Assembly (NCBI GenBank): GCA_035326425.1
Contig: DAOLFG010000017.1
Coordinates: forward strand, 1 to 64,000
DNA: 64,000 nucleotides
Reading direction: 5' to 3'
DNA from: CALKJU01 sp035326425
GTDB taxonomy: Bacteria; Pseudomonadota; Alphaproteobacteria; Geminicoccales; Geminicoccaceae
Shown here: positions 8,727 to 16,316 of the stretch, piece after piece
Layout of the letters: every line of letters begins with the position of its first letter
Position numbering within the stretch: position 1 is the stretch's first letter
Made by a program: the position numbers and the translations under genes
Notes under the pieces: model-generated
Database searches by the model: none
Seen by the model: only the letters and a program-made list of their open reading frames with translations
Told to the model about the DNA's origin: nothing

Positions 8727-10181
8727 ATGACCGAAGCCCAGAACCTGCTCTTCGTCTTCTCCGACGAGCACACCCGCGACATCGCCGGCGCCTACGGCAA
8801 CGGCCTGGTCAAGACGCCCAATCTCGACGCGCTGGCGGCGCGCGGCACGCGCTTCGACGCCGCCTACTGCAACTGCCCGATCTGCGTGCCGAGCCGCGCC
8901 AGCCTGGCGACCGGGCGGTACGTCCACGACGTCGCCTGCTGGGACAATGCCAACCCCTATACCGGCACGCCGCCGGGCTGGGGCCATCATCTGATCGCCG
9001 AGGGTCACGAGGTGGCGGCGATCGGCAAGCTGCACTATCGCTCGGCCGAGGATCCGACCGGCTTCTCCGAACAGATCAACACGCTGCATGTGGTGGACGG
9101 CGTCGGCGATCTTCTGGGCTTGCTGCGGCGCGACCCACCGCATCGCGGCAATGCCAAGCAATTGGCGGCCGAGGCGGGGCCAGGCGAATCGACCTATACG
9201 AAGTACGACCGCTCGATCGCGGCGAATGCCTCGAAGTGGCTGCGCGCCAAGGCCGAGGCGCCGCCGGACAAGCCCTGGCTGCTGTTCGTCGGCTTCGTGC
9301 TGCCGCACTTCCCGCTGGTCTCGCCGCCCGAGTTCTTCGCCATGTATCCGCCGGAGCAGATGCCCGTGCCGCGGATGTACGGCGAGGGCGAGCGGCCGAG
9401 CCATCCGGTGCTCGACCGGCTGCGGCAATGCCTGAACTACAACGATTATTTCGACGAGAAGAGGATGCGGATCGCACTGTCCGCCTACTTCGGGATGGTC
9501 TCGTTCCTCGACCACAATATTGGCCAACTGATAAAGGTGCTGGACGAGACGGGGCTCTCCAAGAGCACCCGCATCGTCTATACCTCCGACCATGGCGACA
9601 ACCTTGGCAACCGCGGCCTGTGGGGCAAGTCGGTCATGTACGAGGAATCGGTGGCGGTGCCGCTGATCATGGCCGGCAAAGACATCCCTGAGGGCAAAGC
9701 CGTCTCGACGCCGGTGTCGCTGGTCGATCTGGCCCCCACTTTCGTCGAGGCGCTGGGCGAGCAGCCGACCGCGGAAGAGCGGAAGCTGCCCGGGCGGTCG
9801 CTGTTCGAGATCATCAGAGAGGAGCCGGAGGACAGGGCGGTGCTCAGCGAGTACCATGCCGTGGGCTACATTTCCGGTGCCTATATGCTGCGCAAGGGCC
9901 AGTGGAAGCTCGTCTACTATGTCGGGCATCCGTCGCAGCTGTTCGACCTCGGGGCCGATCCGCACGAGACGCGCGATCTGGGCCTCGATCCGGCCTACGC
10001 CGCCGTCCGCGACGAGATGGAGGCCGAGCTGCGCAAGGTCGTCGATCCCGAGGCCGCCAATGCCCGGGCCTTCGCCGACCAGGACGCCATGATCGCCAAG
10101 CACGGCGGCCGCGAGGCCATCATCGCTCGTGGCGACTTCGGCTACACGCCGGCGCCCGGCCAGACCCCGGTGTTCGAGTGA
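8727..10181 (+). CDS. Cys-type sulfatase, cytosolic, choline-sulfatase-like
   Basis: Sulfatase of 484 residues that hydrolyses a sulfate ester to alcohol and sulfate. The family signature CVPSRASLATGRY contains C53, the residue that must be converted to formylglycine. Metal-site residues are seen in VFSDEHTRD near the N-terminus and SDHGDNLGNRGLWGK in the middle, a pattern like choline-sulfatase and related cytosolic enzymes. There is no signal peptide, so substrate must be imported before desulfation, which fits the two importers in the operon. No formylglycine-generating enzyme is encoded in the window, so maturation must be supplied in trans. The substrate is unknown; phosphonate monoester hydrolase activity is an alternative in this superfamily. 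Confidence 0.88.
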   Translation: MTEAQNLLFVFSDEHTRDIAGAYGNGLVKTPNLDALAARGTRFDAAYCNCPICVPSRASLATGRYVHDVACWDNANPYTGTPPGWGHHLIAEGHEVAAIGKLHYRSAEDPTGFSEQINTLHVVDGVGDLLGLLRRDPPHRGNAKQLAAEAGPGESTYTKYDRSIAANASKWLRAKAEAPPDKPWLLFVGFVLPHFPLVSPPEFFAMYPPEQMPVPRMYGEGERPSHPVLDRLRQCLNYNDYFDEKRMRIALSAYFGMVSFLDHNIGQLIKVLDETGLSKSTRIVYTSDHGDNLGNRGLWGKSVMYEESVAVPLIMAGKDIPEGKAVSTPVSLVDLAPTFVEALGEQPTAEERKLPGRSLFEIIREEPEDRAVLSEYHAVGYISGAYMLRKGQWKLVYYVGHPSQLFDLGADPHETRDLGLDPAYAAVRDEMEAELRKVVDPEAANARAFADQDAMIAKHGGREAIIARGDFGYTPAPGQTPVFE

Positions 10182-11086
10182 TGGACGGCAAGCCGGTCGT
10201 CGGCTTCGTCGGGCTCGGCACCATCGGCGGGCCGATGGCGCGCAACATCGTGCGCAAGGGCTTCCCGCTGGTGGTGTTCGACCTCGACCAGCGCAAGGTG
10301 GCAGACCTCCTGGCCGAGGGTGCCGAGGCCCGGGCGACGGCGGCCGAGGTGGCGGCCGCCAGCGACATCGTCATCACCATGGTGCCGGACGCGCCGGACG
10401 TCGAGAAGGCGGCGCTGGAGGCCGGCGGCATCGTCGAGGGCATCCGGCCGGGCTCGATCTATGTCGACATGAGCACGGTCGACCCCGGCACCACCCGCAA
10501 GGTGGGCGCGCGGATCGCCGAGAAAGGGGCGCGTATGGTCGACGCGCCGGTGGCGCGGACGGTCGAGAACGCCAGGGCCGGCACGCTCGCCATCATGACA
10601 GGCGGCGATCCCGCCGACGTCGAGGCGGTGATGCCGGTGCTGCGGACGATGGGCGACACCTTCACTCATTGCGGACCGCTCGGCAACGCCCACGCCATGA
10701 AGCTGGTCAACAACTACATCTCGGCCGGCATCATGGCGCTGCACGCCGAGGCGCTGACCTTCGGCGTCAAGGCGGGGCTCGCGCTCGAGGACATCCACAA
10801 GCTGGTGATGAGCACCTTCGCCGGCTCACGCCAGCTCGGCGAGGTGCTGCCGAACAAGGCGCTGAAGGGCGACTTCGCGCCGGGCTTCTTCACTGCCCTG
10901 TCGCGCAAGGACCAGCGGCTGGCGCTGACCCTGGCGCGCGAGGGCGGGGTCGACACGCCGGTCGGCCGCGGCGTTTACGAGGCGCTCGACCAGGCCTGCA
11001 GGGCCGGCTACGAGCGCCACGACTTCACCAGCGTGTTCCTCGTGCGCGCGGCCGAGGCCGGCGTCGAGATGCGGCTCGAGCCATGA
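10181..11086 (+). CDS. beta-hydroxyacid dehydrogenase, YihU-like (ART motif)
   Basis: A 301-residue NAD(P)-dependent dehydrogenase with Rossmann motif GFVGLGTIGGPMARNIVRKG. The substrate loop is DAPVARTVENARAGTL and the catalytic segment MKLVNNYIS holds K174, N177 and S181. In E. coli sulfolactaldehyde reductase YihU the corresponding pieces are PVGRTSANA and KLINNYMS, and the Arg binds the sulfonate (from memory). The likeness continues through LPNKALKGDFAPGF. It may thus reduce or oxidise an anionic C3-type aldehyde/hydroxyacid. The ATG shares one base with the sulfatase stop (TGATG) and its end overlaps the SDR start (ATGA). 2-hydroxy-3-oxopropionate reductase is the usual automatic name. 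Confidence 0.86.
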   Translation: MDGKPVVGFVGLGTIGGPMARNIVRKGFPLVVFDLDQRKVADLLAEGAEARATAAEVAAASDIVITMVPDAPDVEKAALEAGGIVEGIRPGSIYVDMSTVDPGTTRKVGARIAEKGARMVDAPVARTVENARAGTLAIMTGGDPADVEAVMPVLRTMGDTFTHCGPLGNAHAMKLVNNYISAGIMALHAEALTFGVKAGLALEDIHKLVMSTFAGSRQLGEVLPNKALKGDFAPGFFTALSRKDQRLALTLAREGGVDTPVGRGVYEALDQACRAGYERHDFTSVFLVRAAEAGVEMRLEP

Positions 11087-11895
11087 TGCGCGAGCTCGAG
11101 GGCAAGGTCGCCATCGTCACCGGCGGCAGCCGCGGCATCGGCCGGGCGGTGGCGGCACGGCTGGCCGGGGCCGGGGCGGCGGTGGTGGTCTCGGCCAGGG
11201 GTGCCGAGGCGCTGGCGGCCGAGGTCGACGCCATGCGCCGGGACGGCGCCGAGGTGGCGGGGCTCGCCGCCGACGTCGGCGGCAATGCCGCCTGCGAGCG
11301 GCTGGTGGCGTTCGCGGCCGAACGCTATGGCGGCGTCGACATCCTGGTGAACAATGCCGGCATGGGCGGCTTCGGCTCGGCCGAGCGGGTCGAGGAGGAG
11401 CGCTGGCGCGAGGTGCTGGCGGTCAACCTCGACGGCGTGCTGTTCATGTCGAAGCACGCCATCCCGCGCATGCGCCAGCGCGGCGGCGGATCGATCGTCA
11501 ACATCGGCTCGGTGCATTCCTTCGCCACGATCGGCGAGCGCATCGGCTACGTCACCACCAAGACGGCGGTGCTGGGCCTCACCCGCGGCATGGCGCTGAA
11601 CCACGGCAAGGACGGGATCCGGGTGAATGCGGTGTGTCCCGGGCCGATCCTGACGCCGCTGCTGCGGAAATCCTGGGGACTGATGTTTCCCGAGCGCGAC
11701 GCCGACGAGGTGCTGGCCGAGCAGGGGAGCAAGCTGCCGCTGGGCCGGCTCGGGCGCCCGGAGGACATCGCCGAGGCGGTGCTGTTCCTGGCCGGCCCGC
11801 GCTCGGCCTGGATCACCGGCACCGACCTCAAGGTCGACGGCGGCCTCCTGTCGATGCTGGCGCTGATGCCGCCACCGCCGATGCCGGCGAGCTGA
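11083..11895 (+). CDS. short-chain dehydrogenase/reductase (SDR)
   Basis: Classical SDR of 270 residues: cofactor motif VTGGSRGIGRAVA, NNAG-type segment ILVNNAGMGG, catalytic Ser in NIGSVHSF and the Tyr-Lys pair in YVTTK. These enzymes oxidise or reduce an alcohol or aldehyde with NAD(P). It begins with ATG 11083 overlapping the stop of the previous dehydrogenase (ATGA); a second ATG follows directly at 11086. It lies between the desulfation/dehydrogenase block and the second permease pair. A role as sugar or polyol dehydrogenase in the same pathway is likely but inferred from position. Confidence 0.88.
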   Translation: MMRELEGKVAIVTGGSRGIGRAVAARLAGAGAAVVVSARGAEALAAEVDAMRRDGAEVAGLAADVGGNAACERLVAFAAERYGGVDILVNNAGMGGFGSAERVEEERWREVLAVNLDGVLFMSKHAIPRMRQRGGGSIVNIGSVHSFATIGERIGYVTTKTAVLGLTRGMALNHGKDGIRVNAVCPGPILTPLLRKSWGLMFPERDADEVLAEQGSKLPLGRLGRPEDIAEAVLFLAGPRSAWITGTDLKVDGGLLSMLALMPPPPMPAS

Positions 11896-11901
11896 GCCCA
11901 G

Positions 11902-12783
11902 GTGTTCACGGCCCAGCGCCACCCCGGTTTCGTCGCCGGCCTGTTCCTGCCGGCCTTCCTGCTGGTCGGCGTGTTCGTCATCTGGCCAGTGCTGAACGGT
12001 GTGCATCTCGCCTTCACCGACGCCAGCCCCCTGAGGCCGGCCTACTCCTATGTCGGCCTCGACAATTTCCGCTACCTCTGGGAGGACGACGAGTTCCGCG
12101 AGGTGGTGGGCAACACGCTCTACATCGTCGGCGTGTCCACGGTGCTGGCGACGGTGCTGGGCTATGCGCTGGCGGTGCTGCTCAACAGCGGCATCCGCGC
12201 CTCGGGGCTGTTCCGCGGCGCCATCTTCCAGATATGGGTGGTGCCGTGGATCGTCATCGCCATCCTGTGGAGCTGGCTGTTCAGCCAGGACTACGGGCTG
12301 GTCAACTATATCCTGCTGCGGCTGGGTCTCGCCCACGGCAGCATCAAGTGGCTGTTCGACGCCACGGCGGCGCAGTGGGCGATCATCACCGGCTACGCTT
12401 GGCGGGCGATCCCCTTCATCATGGTGATCTGCCTCGCCGCCCTGCGCGGCGTACCGCCGGAGCTCACGGAGTCGGCGGCGATCGACGGCGCCGGCTTCCT
12501 GCAGCGCCAGCGCCACATCATCCTGCCGATCCTGCGCAACATCATCCTGGTGGCGGGCCTGCTGCAGGCGGTGCGCTTCTTCCAGGAGATGACGCTGGTC
12601 TACGTGCTGACGCAGGGCGGGCCGGTGAATGCCACCATGGTGCTGTCGCTCTACACCTACAAGGCGGCGTTCGAGGACTGGGACTTCGGGCTGGCCTCGG
12701 CGATCGGCACGGTGTGGCTGGTGCTGCTGATGCTGTTCGCACTGTTCTATGTCCGCGTCGCCCTGCGCCGCGAGCTGGCCTGA
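11902..12783 (+). CDS. sugar-type ABC transporter permease (second set, MalF-like)
   Basis: Inner-membrane permease of 293 residues with an EAA loop ESAAIDGAGFLQRQRHIILP and a first segment near GLFLPAFLLVGVFVIWPVL. It starts at GTG 11902, 6 nt after the SDR stop. It belongs to a second complete binding-protein/permease set in the same operon, arranged permease-permease-binding protein, the reverse of the first set. No ATPase is encoded with it. Confidence 0.9.
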   Translation: MFTAQRHPGFVAGLFLPAFLLVGVFVIWPVLNGVHLAFTDASPLRPAYSYVGLDNFRYLWEDDEFREVVGNTLYIVGVSTVLATVLGYALAVLLNSGIRASGLFRGAIFQIWVVPWIVIAILWSWLFSQDYGLVNYILLRLGLAHGSIKWLFDATAAQWAIITGYAWRAIPFIMVICLAALRGVPPELTESAAIDGAGFLQRQRHIILPILRNIILVAGLLQAVRFFQEMTLVYVLTQGGPVNATMVLSLYTYKAAFEDWDFGLASAIGTVWLVLLMLFALFYVRVALRRELA

Positions 12784-12787
12784 GACG

Positions 12788-13669
12788 ATGAGCGCGGTCG
12801 CCCTCCCCCGAGCCCAGGGCCGCAGCGACCGCTCCTACCGGCTGGCGACCCGGCTGACCGACATCGTGCTGCACGCCACCGCACTGCTGTCGCTGGCGGT
12901 GCTGCTGCTGCCGATCGCCTGGATGCTGTCGACCTCGCTGAAGCCGCTCGAGGACGTGTTCGTCTATCCGCCACGCTGGATCCCGCAGCATTTCACGCTC
13001 GACAACTACGCAGCACAGATGAACCCGGTGCTCGGCACCTACTTCCTCAACAGCATCGTCGTCGGGCTGGCATCGGCAGTGCTGGCGACGCTGGCGGGGG
13101 CGCTGGCGGCCTATGGCCTCGCCCGGTTCCGGCTGCGCGGCGGCTCGGCGATCATGATGTTCTTCATGGCGTCGCTGGCCTTCCCGATCCCGCTGCTGAT
13201 GCTGTCGATGTACATCATGTTCGTGCGCCTCGACCTGATCGACAGCTATCTGGCGCTGGTGATCGGCCACACCGTCATCACGCTGCCCGTCACGGTCTGG
13301 CTGCTCAAGAGCTTCTTCGAGCAGCTGCCGGTCGAGGTCGAGGAGGCAGCCTATGTCGACGGTGCCAGCCCGGCCTACACCTTCTTCCGCATCGTGCTGC
13401 CGATGGCCCGGCCGGCGCTGATGGCGTCGGCCATCTTCGTGTTCGTGACCTCGTGGAACGAGCTGCTGTTCGGGCTGACCTTCACCACCAAGACGGCGAT
13501 GCGACCGCTGCCGGCCGGCATCTCGATGACTTTCCTCACCGAGTTCGAGGGGGCGTGGTCGGAGATGATGGCGCTGGCCCTGCTGGTGTCGCTGCCGATC
13601 TTCCTGCTGTTCATTCTTTTCCAACGCGCCTTCATGCAGGGTGTCACGGCGGGTGCCGTCAAAGGCTGA
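12788..13669 (+). CDS. sugar-type ABC transporter permease (second set, MalG-like)
   Basis: Partner permease of 293 residues with an EAA loop EEAAYVDGASPAYTFFRIVL. I chose ATG 12788, 4 nt after the stop of the previous permease; a frame opening at 12749 lies inside that gene and adds nothing recognisable. Membrane segments begin at LHATALLSLAVLLLPIAWML. Together with the preceding gene it forms the second channel of the operon. Confidence 0.9.
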   Translation: MSAVALPRAQGRSDRSYRLATRLTDIVLHATALLSLAVLLLPIAWMLSTSLKPLEDVFVYPPRWIPQHFTLDNYAAQMNPVLGTYFLNSIVVGLASAVLATLAGALAAYGLARFRLRGGSAIMMFFMASLAFPIPLLMLSMYIMFVRLDLIDSYLALVIGHTVITLPVTVWLLKSFFEQLPVEVEEAAYVDGASPAYTFFRIVLPMARPALMASAIFVFVTSWNELLFGLTFTTKTAMRPLPAGISMTFLTEFEGAWSEMMALALLVSLPIFLLFILFQRAFMQGVTAGAVKG

Positions 13670-13684
13670 TCGGGGAGAGCAACG

Positions 13685-14968
13685 ATGAGAATAGAGCGCA
13701 GGACGTTCCTGGCCACGGCCGCAGCGGCGGCGATGGCCGGCAGGTCGGCCTCAGCGCAGCAGACCCAGCTGACCTATGCCGGCTGGCTCAACCTCTACGG
13801 CGCCTACAAGGAGACCGTGGTCTTCCTGAAGAAGGACTTCGAGGCCAGGCACCCCGGCGTGGAATGGGTCCACAACGACGTGCCGTTCACCGAGATGCTG
13901 AAGCAGACCACGGCGGCGGTGCTGGCCGGCAACGCCGCCGACAACCTGCACCTCAACGCCGGCTGGATCCCGGCGCTCTACGAGGCCGGCGGGCTCGAGC
14001 CGCTGAACGACTACTTCACGGCCGAGGAGTGGGCGAAGATCCCGAAGTCGCTGCTGGAGTCGGTGACCTTCGACGGCCAGATCGCGGCGATGCCCTGGGT
14101 CCCCGCCCCGATCCTGATGTTCTACAACCGCAACCTGATGAAGGAGGCGGGCCTCGATCCGAACAAGCCGCCGCAGACCTGGGCGGAGCTGGCGGAGCAG
14201 GCCAAGAAGATCGCCGCCCTGCCCGCCCGCGACGGTGCGCCGGTCCATGGCGTGGCGCTGCGCACCCAGCGCAACCCCAACTCGGCGCAGTGGGCCATCC
14301 CGATCATCTGGGGCCACGGCGGCGAGTTCGTCGATGCCGACGGCAAGGTCTCGTTCGACAACGAGGGCACGCGCCAGGCCTTCGCCTGGATCCAGGATCT
14401 CGTGAAGGCCAACGCCGCACCGGCCGGCTTCTCGATCGACGAGACCCGCAACACCATGGCCGCCGGCCGCGCCGGCTTCATCTTCGAGGGGCCGTGGGGC
14501 CGCGGGCTGTTCAGCAACCTGTCCGGCAACAAGATCACCACCGGCCCGGATGCCGACATCTGGCTGGCGTCGATGCCGGCGGCCCCGGACGGCAAGCGGC
14601 GCACCATCGGCAACCCGCACGAGATCGCCATCTACAAGAACTCGAAGAACAAGAAGCTGGCGGCCGACTTCATCCGCTACGTCATCTTCGATCCCGGCTT
14701 CACCGACGCCTACTTCAAGGCCAGCGAGCAGCTGTCGACGGCGGACATGGACCTGCTCAAGAGCGGGTCGATGGGGGCCGACGCCTATACGCAGGTCTTC
14801 GTCGAGGCTCTCGGCGAAACCATCGACGCGCCGATGAAGAGCCCGAAGTTCTACGCCGTCATGGACGAGGTGGCGCCGGCGCTGCAGGCCATCATCCAGG
14901 GCGGCGACATCGCCGGCGAGCTGGCGCAGGTCGACCGCAGGGTCGACAGGCTGATGAAGCGGCCGTAG
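13685..14968 (+). CDS. extracellular solute-binding protein (second importer)
   Basis: Periplasmic binding protein of 427 residues, family 1 (carbohydrate type). The signal region MRIERRTFLATAAAAAMAGR with cleavage near SASAQQ has an RR-x-F pattern, so Tat export is probable. It is the last gene of the ten-gene operon, 15 nt after its permease. It is clearly diverged from the binding protein at 4672-6015, which suggests that the operon imports two different but metabolically connected ligands. Ligand unknown. Confidence 0.9.
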   Translation: MRIERRTFLATAAAAAMAGRSASAQQTQLTYAGWLNLYGAYKETVVFLKKDFEARHPGVEWVHNDVPFTEMLKQTTAAVLAGNAADNLHLNAGWIPALYEAGGLEPLNDYFTAEEWAKIPKSLLESVTFDGQIAAMPWVPAPILMFYNRNLMKEAGLDPNKPPQTWAELAEQAKKIAALPARDGAPVHGVALRTQRNPNSAQWAIPIIWGHGGEFVDADGKVSFDNEGTRQAFAWIQDLVKANAAPAGFSIDETRNTMAAGRAGFIFEGPWGRGLFSNLSGNKITTGPDADIWLASMPAAPDGKRRTIGNPHEIAIYKNSKNKKLAADFIRYVIFDPGFTDAYFKASEQLSTADMDLLKSGSMGADAYTQVFVEALGETIDAPMKSPKFYAVMDEVAPALQAIIQGGDIAGELAQVDRRVDRLMKRP

Positions 14969-15056
14969 CGCCCGTCGGCCTGCCCTTCCCGGCGCCATGG
15001 ACGAGCCGGGGCGTCCGGCGCCAGGATAGGGCGAGGTCCAGCGGGGAGGTCGTGCC

Positions 15057-16316
15057 ATGCGCACCCCCATGCGCGTCCAGGTCGGCATTGTCGGCGCCGG
15101 GCCTGCCGGCCTGCTGCTGGGCCGACTGCTGGAGCAGCACGGCATCGATGCGGTGATCGTCGAGCGCCGCTCGGCCGACCACGTGCTGTCGCGCATCCGT
15201 GCCGGCGTGCTGGAGCAGGGCAGCGCCGAGCTGATCGAGGCCGCGGGCGTGGGCCAGCGGATGCGCGAGGAAGGGCTGGTCCACGGTGGCATCGAGATCG
15301 CCTTCGACGACCTGCGGACCCGGATCGACTTCGAGGGCCTGATCGGCCGCACGGTCATCGTCTACGGCCAGACCGAGCTGACGCGCGACCTGATGCTGGC
15401 GCGGGCGGAATCGGGAGCGGTGACGGTCTACGAGGCCGAGGGCGTGGCGCTGCGCGGGATCGACGGCGACCTTCCCCGGATCGCCTACGTCAAGGACGGC
15501 GCGACACACGAGATCGCCTGCGATTTCATCGCCGGCTGCGACGGCTCGCACGGCGTGTCGCACGGCGTGATCCCGGCCGAGCTGCGGGCGACGCACGAGC
15601 GGGTCCATCCGTTCGGCTGGCTGGGCGTGCTGGTCGACCGGCCGCCAGTGGCGGACGAGCTGATCTATGTCAGCCACGAGCGCGGCTTCGCCCTGTGCTC
15701 GATGCGCTCGGCCACGCGCAGCCGCTACTATGTGCAGGTGGGTGAAGGAGAGCGGGTCGAGGACTGGAGCGACGACCGCTTCTTCGACGAGCTGTGCCGG
15801 CGGCTCGATCCCGTGACGGCCGGGCGGCTGCGGGCCGGCCCGTCGATCGAGAAGTCGATCGCGCCCTTGCGCAGCTTCGTCGCCGAGCCTATGCGGCACG
15901 GCCGGCTGCTGCTGGCGGGCGACGCCGCCCACATCGTGCCGCCGACCGGCGCCAAGGGCCTCAACCTGGCGATCGCCGACGTCGCGATGCTGGCCGAGGC
16001 GCTGGCCGAGCACTACCGGCGAGGCAGCGACAGCGACCTCGACAGCTACTCGGAGCGGGCGCTGGCCAGGGTGTGGAGCGCCGAGCGGTTCTCGTGGTGG
16101 ATGACCGCGCTGCTGCACCGCTTTCCCGGCACCGACAGCTTCGGCCGCAGGCTGCAGCGGGCGGAGTTCGACTATCTGGCGGGCTCGCGGCGGGCCGCCC
16201 AGGTTCTGGCCGAGAACTATACCGGACTGGCGCTCCGGGGCGCTCGGCTGCGGTCGAGGGCGGCCAGCACCGGGCGCAGCCGGCGCGGCCGGGCCAGCTC
16301 GGCGGCGATGCCGTAG
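15057..16316 (+). CDS. pobA: 4-hydroxybenzoate 3-monooxygenase
   Basis: FAD-dependent aromatic hydroxylase converting 4-hydroxybenzoate to protocatechuate with NADPH and oxygen. Visible motifs are the FAD Rossmann GIVGAGPAGLLLGRLLEQHG, the DG motif AGCDGSHGVS and the second FAD motif GDAAHIVPPTGAKGLN. ATG 15057 has GGGGAGG at 7 nt. Family members are about 390 residues and end in AENYxGLxL; here that end is present (AENYTGLAL), but the frame runs about 28 residues further, overlapping the 3' end of the convergent regulator gene by 100 bp. The tail is Arg-rich and probably adventitious. No PobR regulator or ring-cleavage gene is adjacent. Confidence 0.92.
   Translation: MRTPMRVQVGIVGAGPAGLLLGRLLEQHGIDAVIVERRSADHVLSRIRAGVLEQGSAELIEAAGVGQRMREEGLVHGGIEIAFDDLRTRIDFEGLIGRTVIVYGQTELTRDLMLARAESGAVTVYEAEGVALRGIDGDLPRIAYVKDGATHEIACDFIAGCDGSHGVSHGVIPAELRATHERVHPFGWLGVLVDRPPVADELIYVSHERGFALCSMRSATRSRYYVQVGEGERVEDWSDDRFFDELCRRLDPVTAGRLRAGPSIEKSIAPLRSFVAEPMRHGRLLLAGDAAHIVPPTGAKGLNLAIADVAMLAEALAEHYRRGSDSDLDSYSERALARVWSAERFSWWMTALLHRFPGTDSFGRRLQRAEFDYLAGSRRAAQVLAENYTGLALRGARLRSRAASTGRSRRGRASSAAMP

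Noticed and set aside
14969..15056. Terminator after the ten-gene operon
   Set aside because: Repeated CCGGCGCC pieces exist (about 14990 and 15016) but form no sound stem with a T-run; pobA may even be read from the operon.
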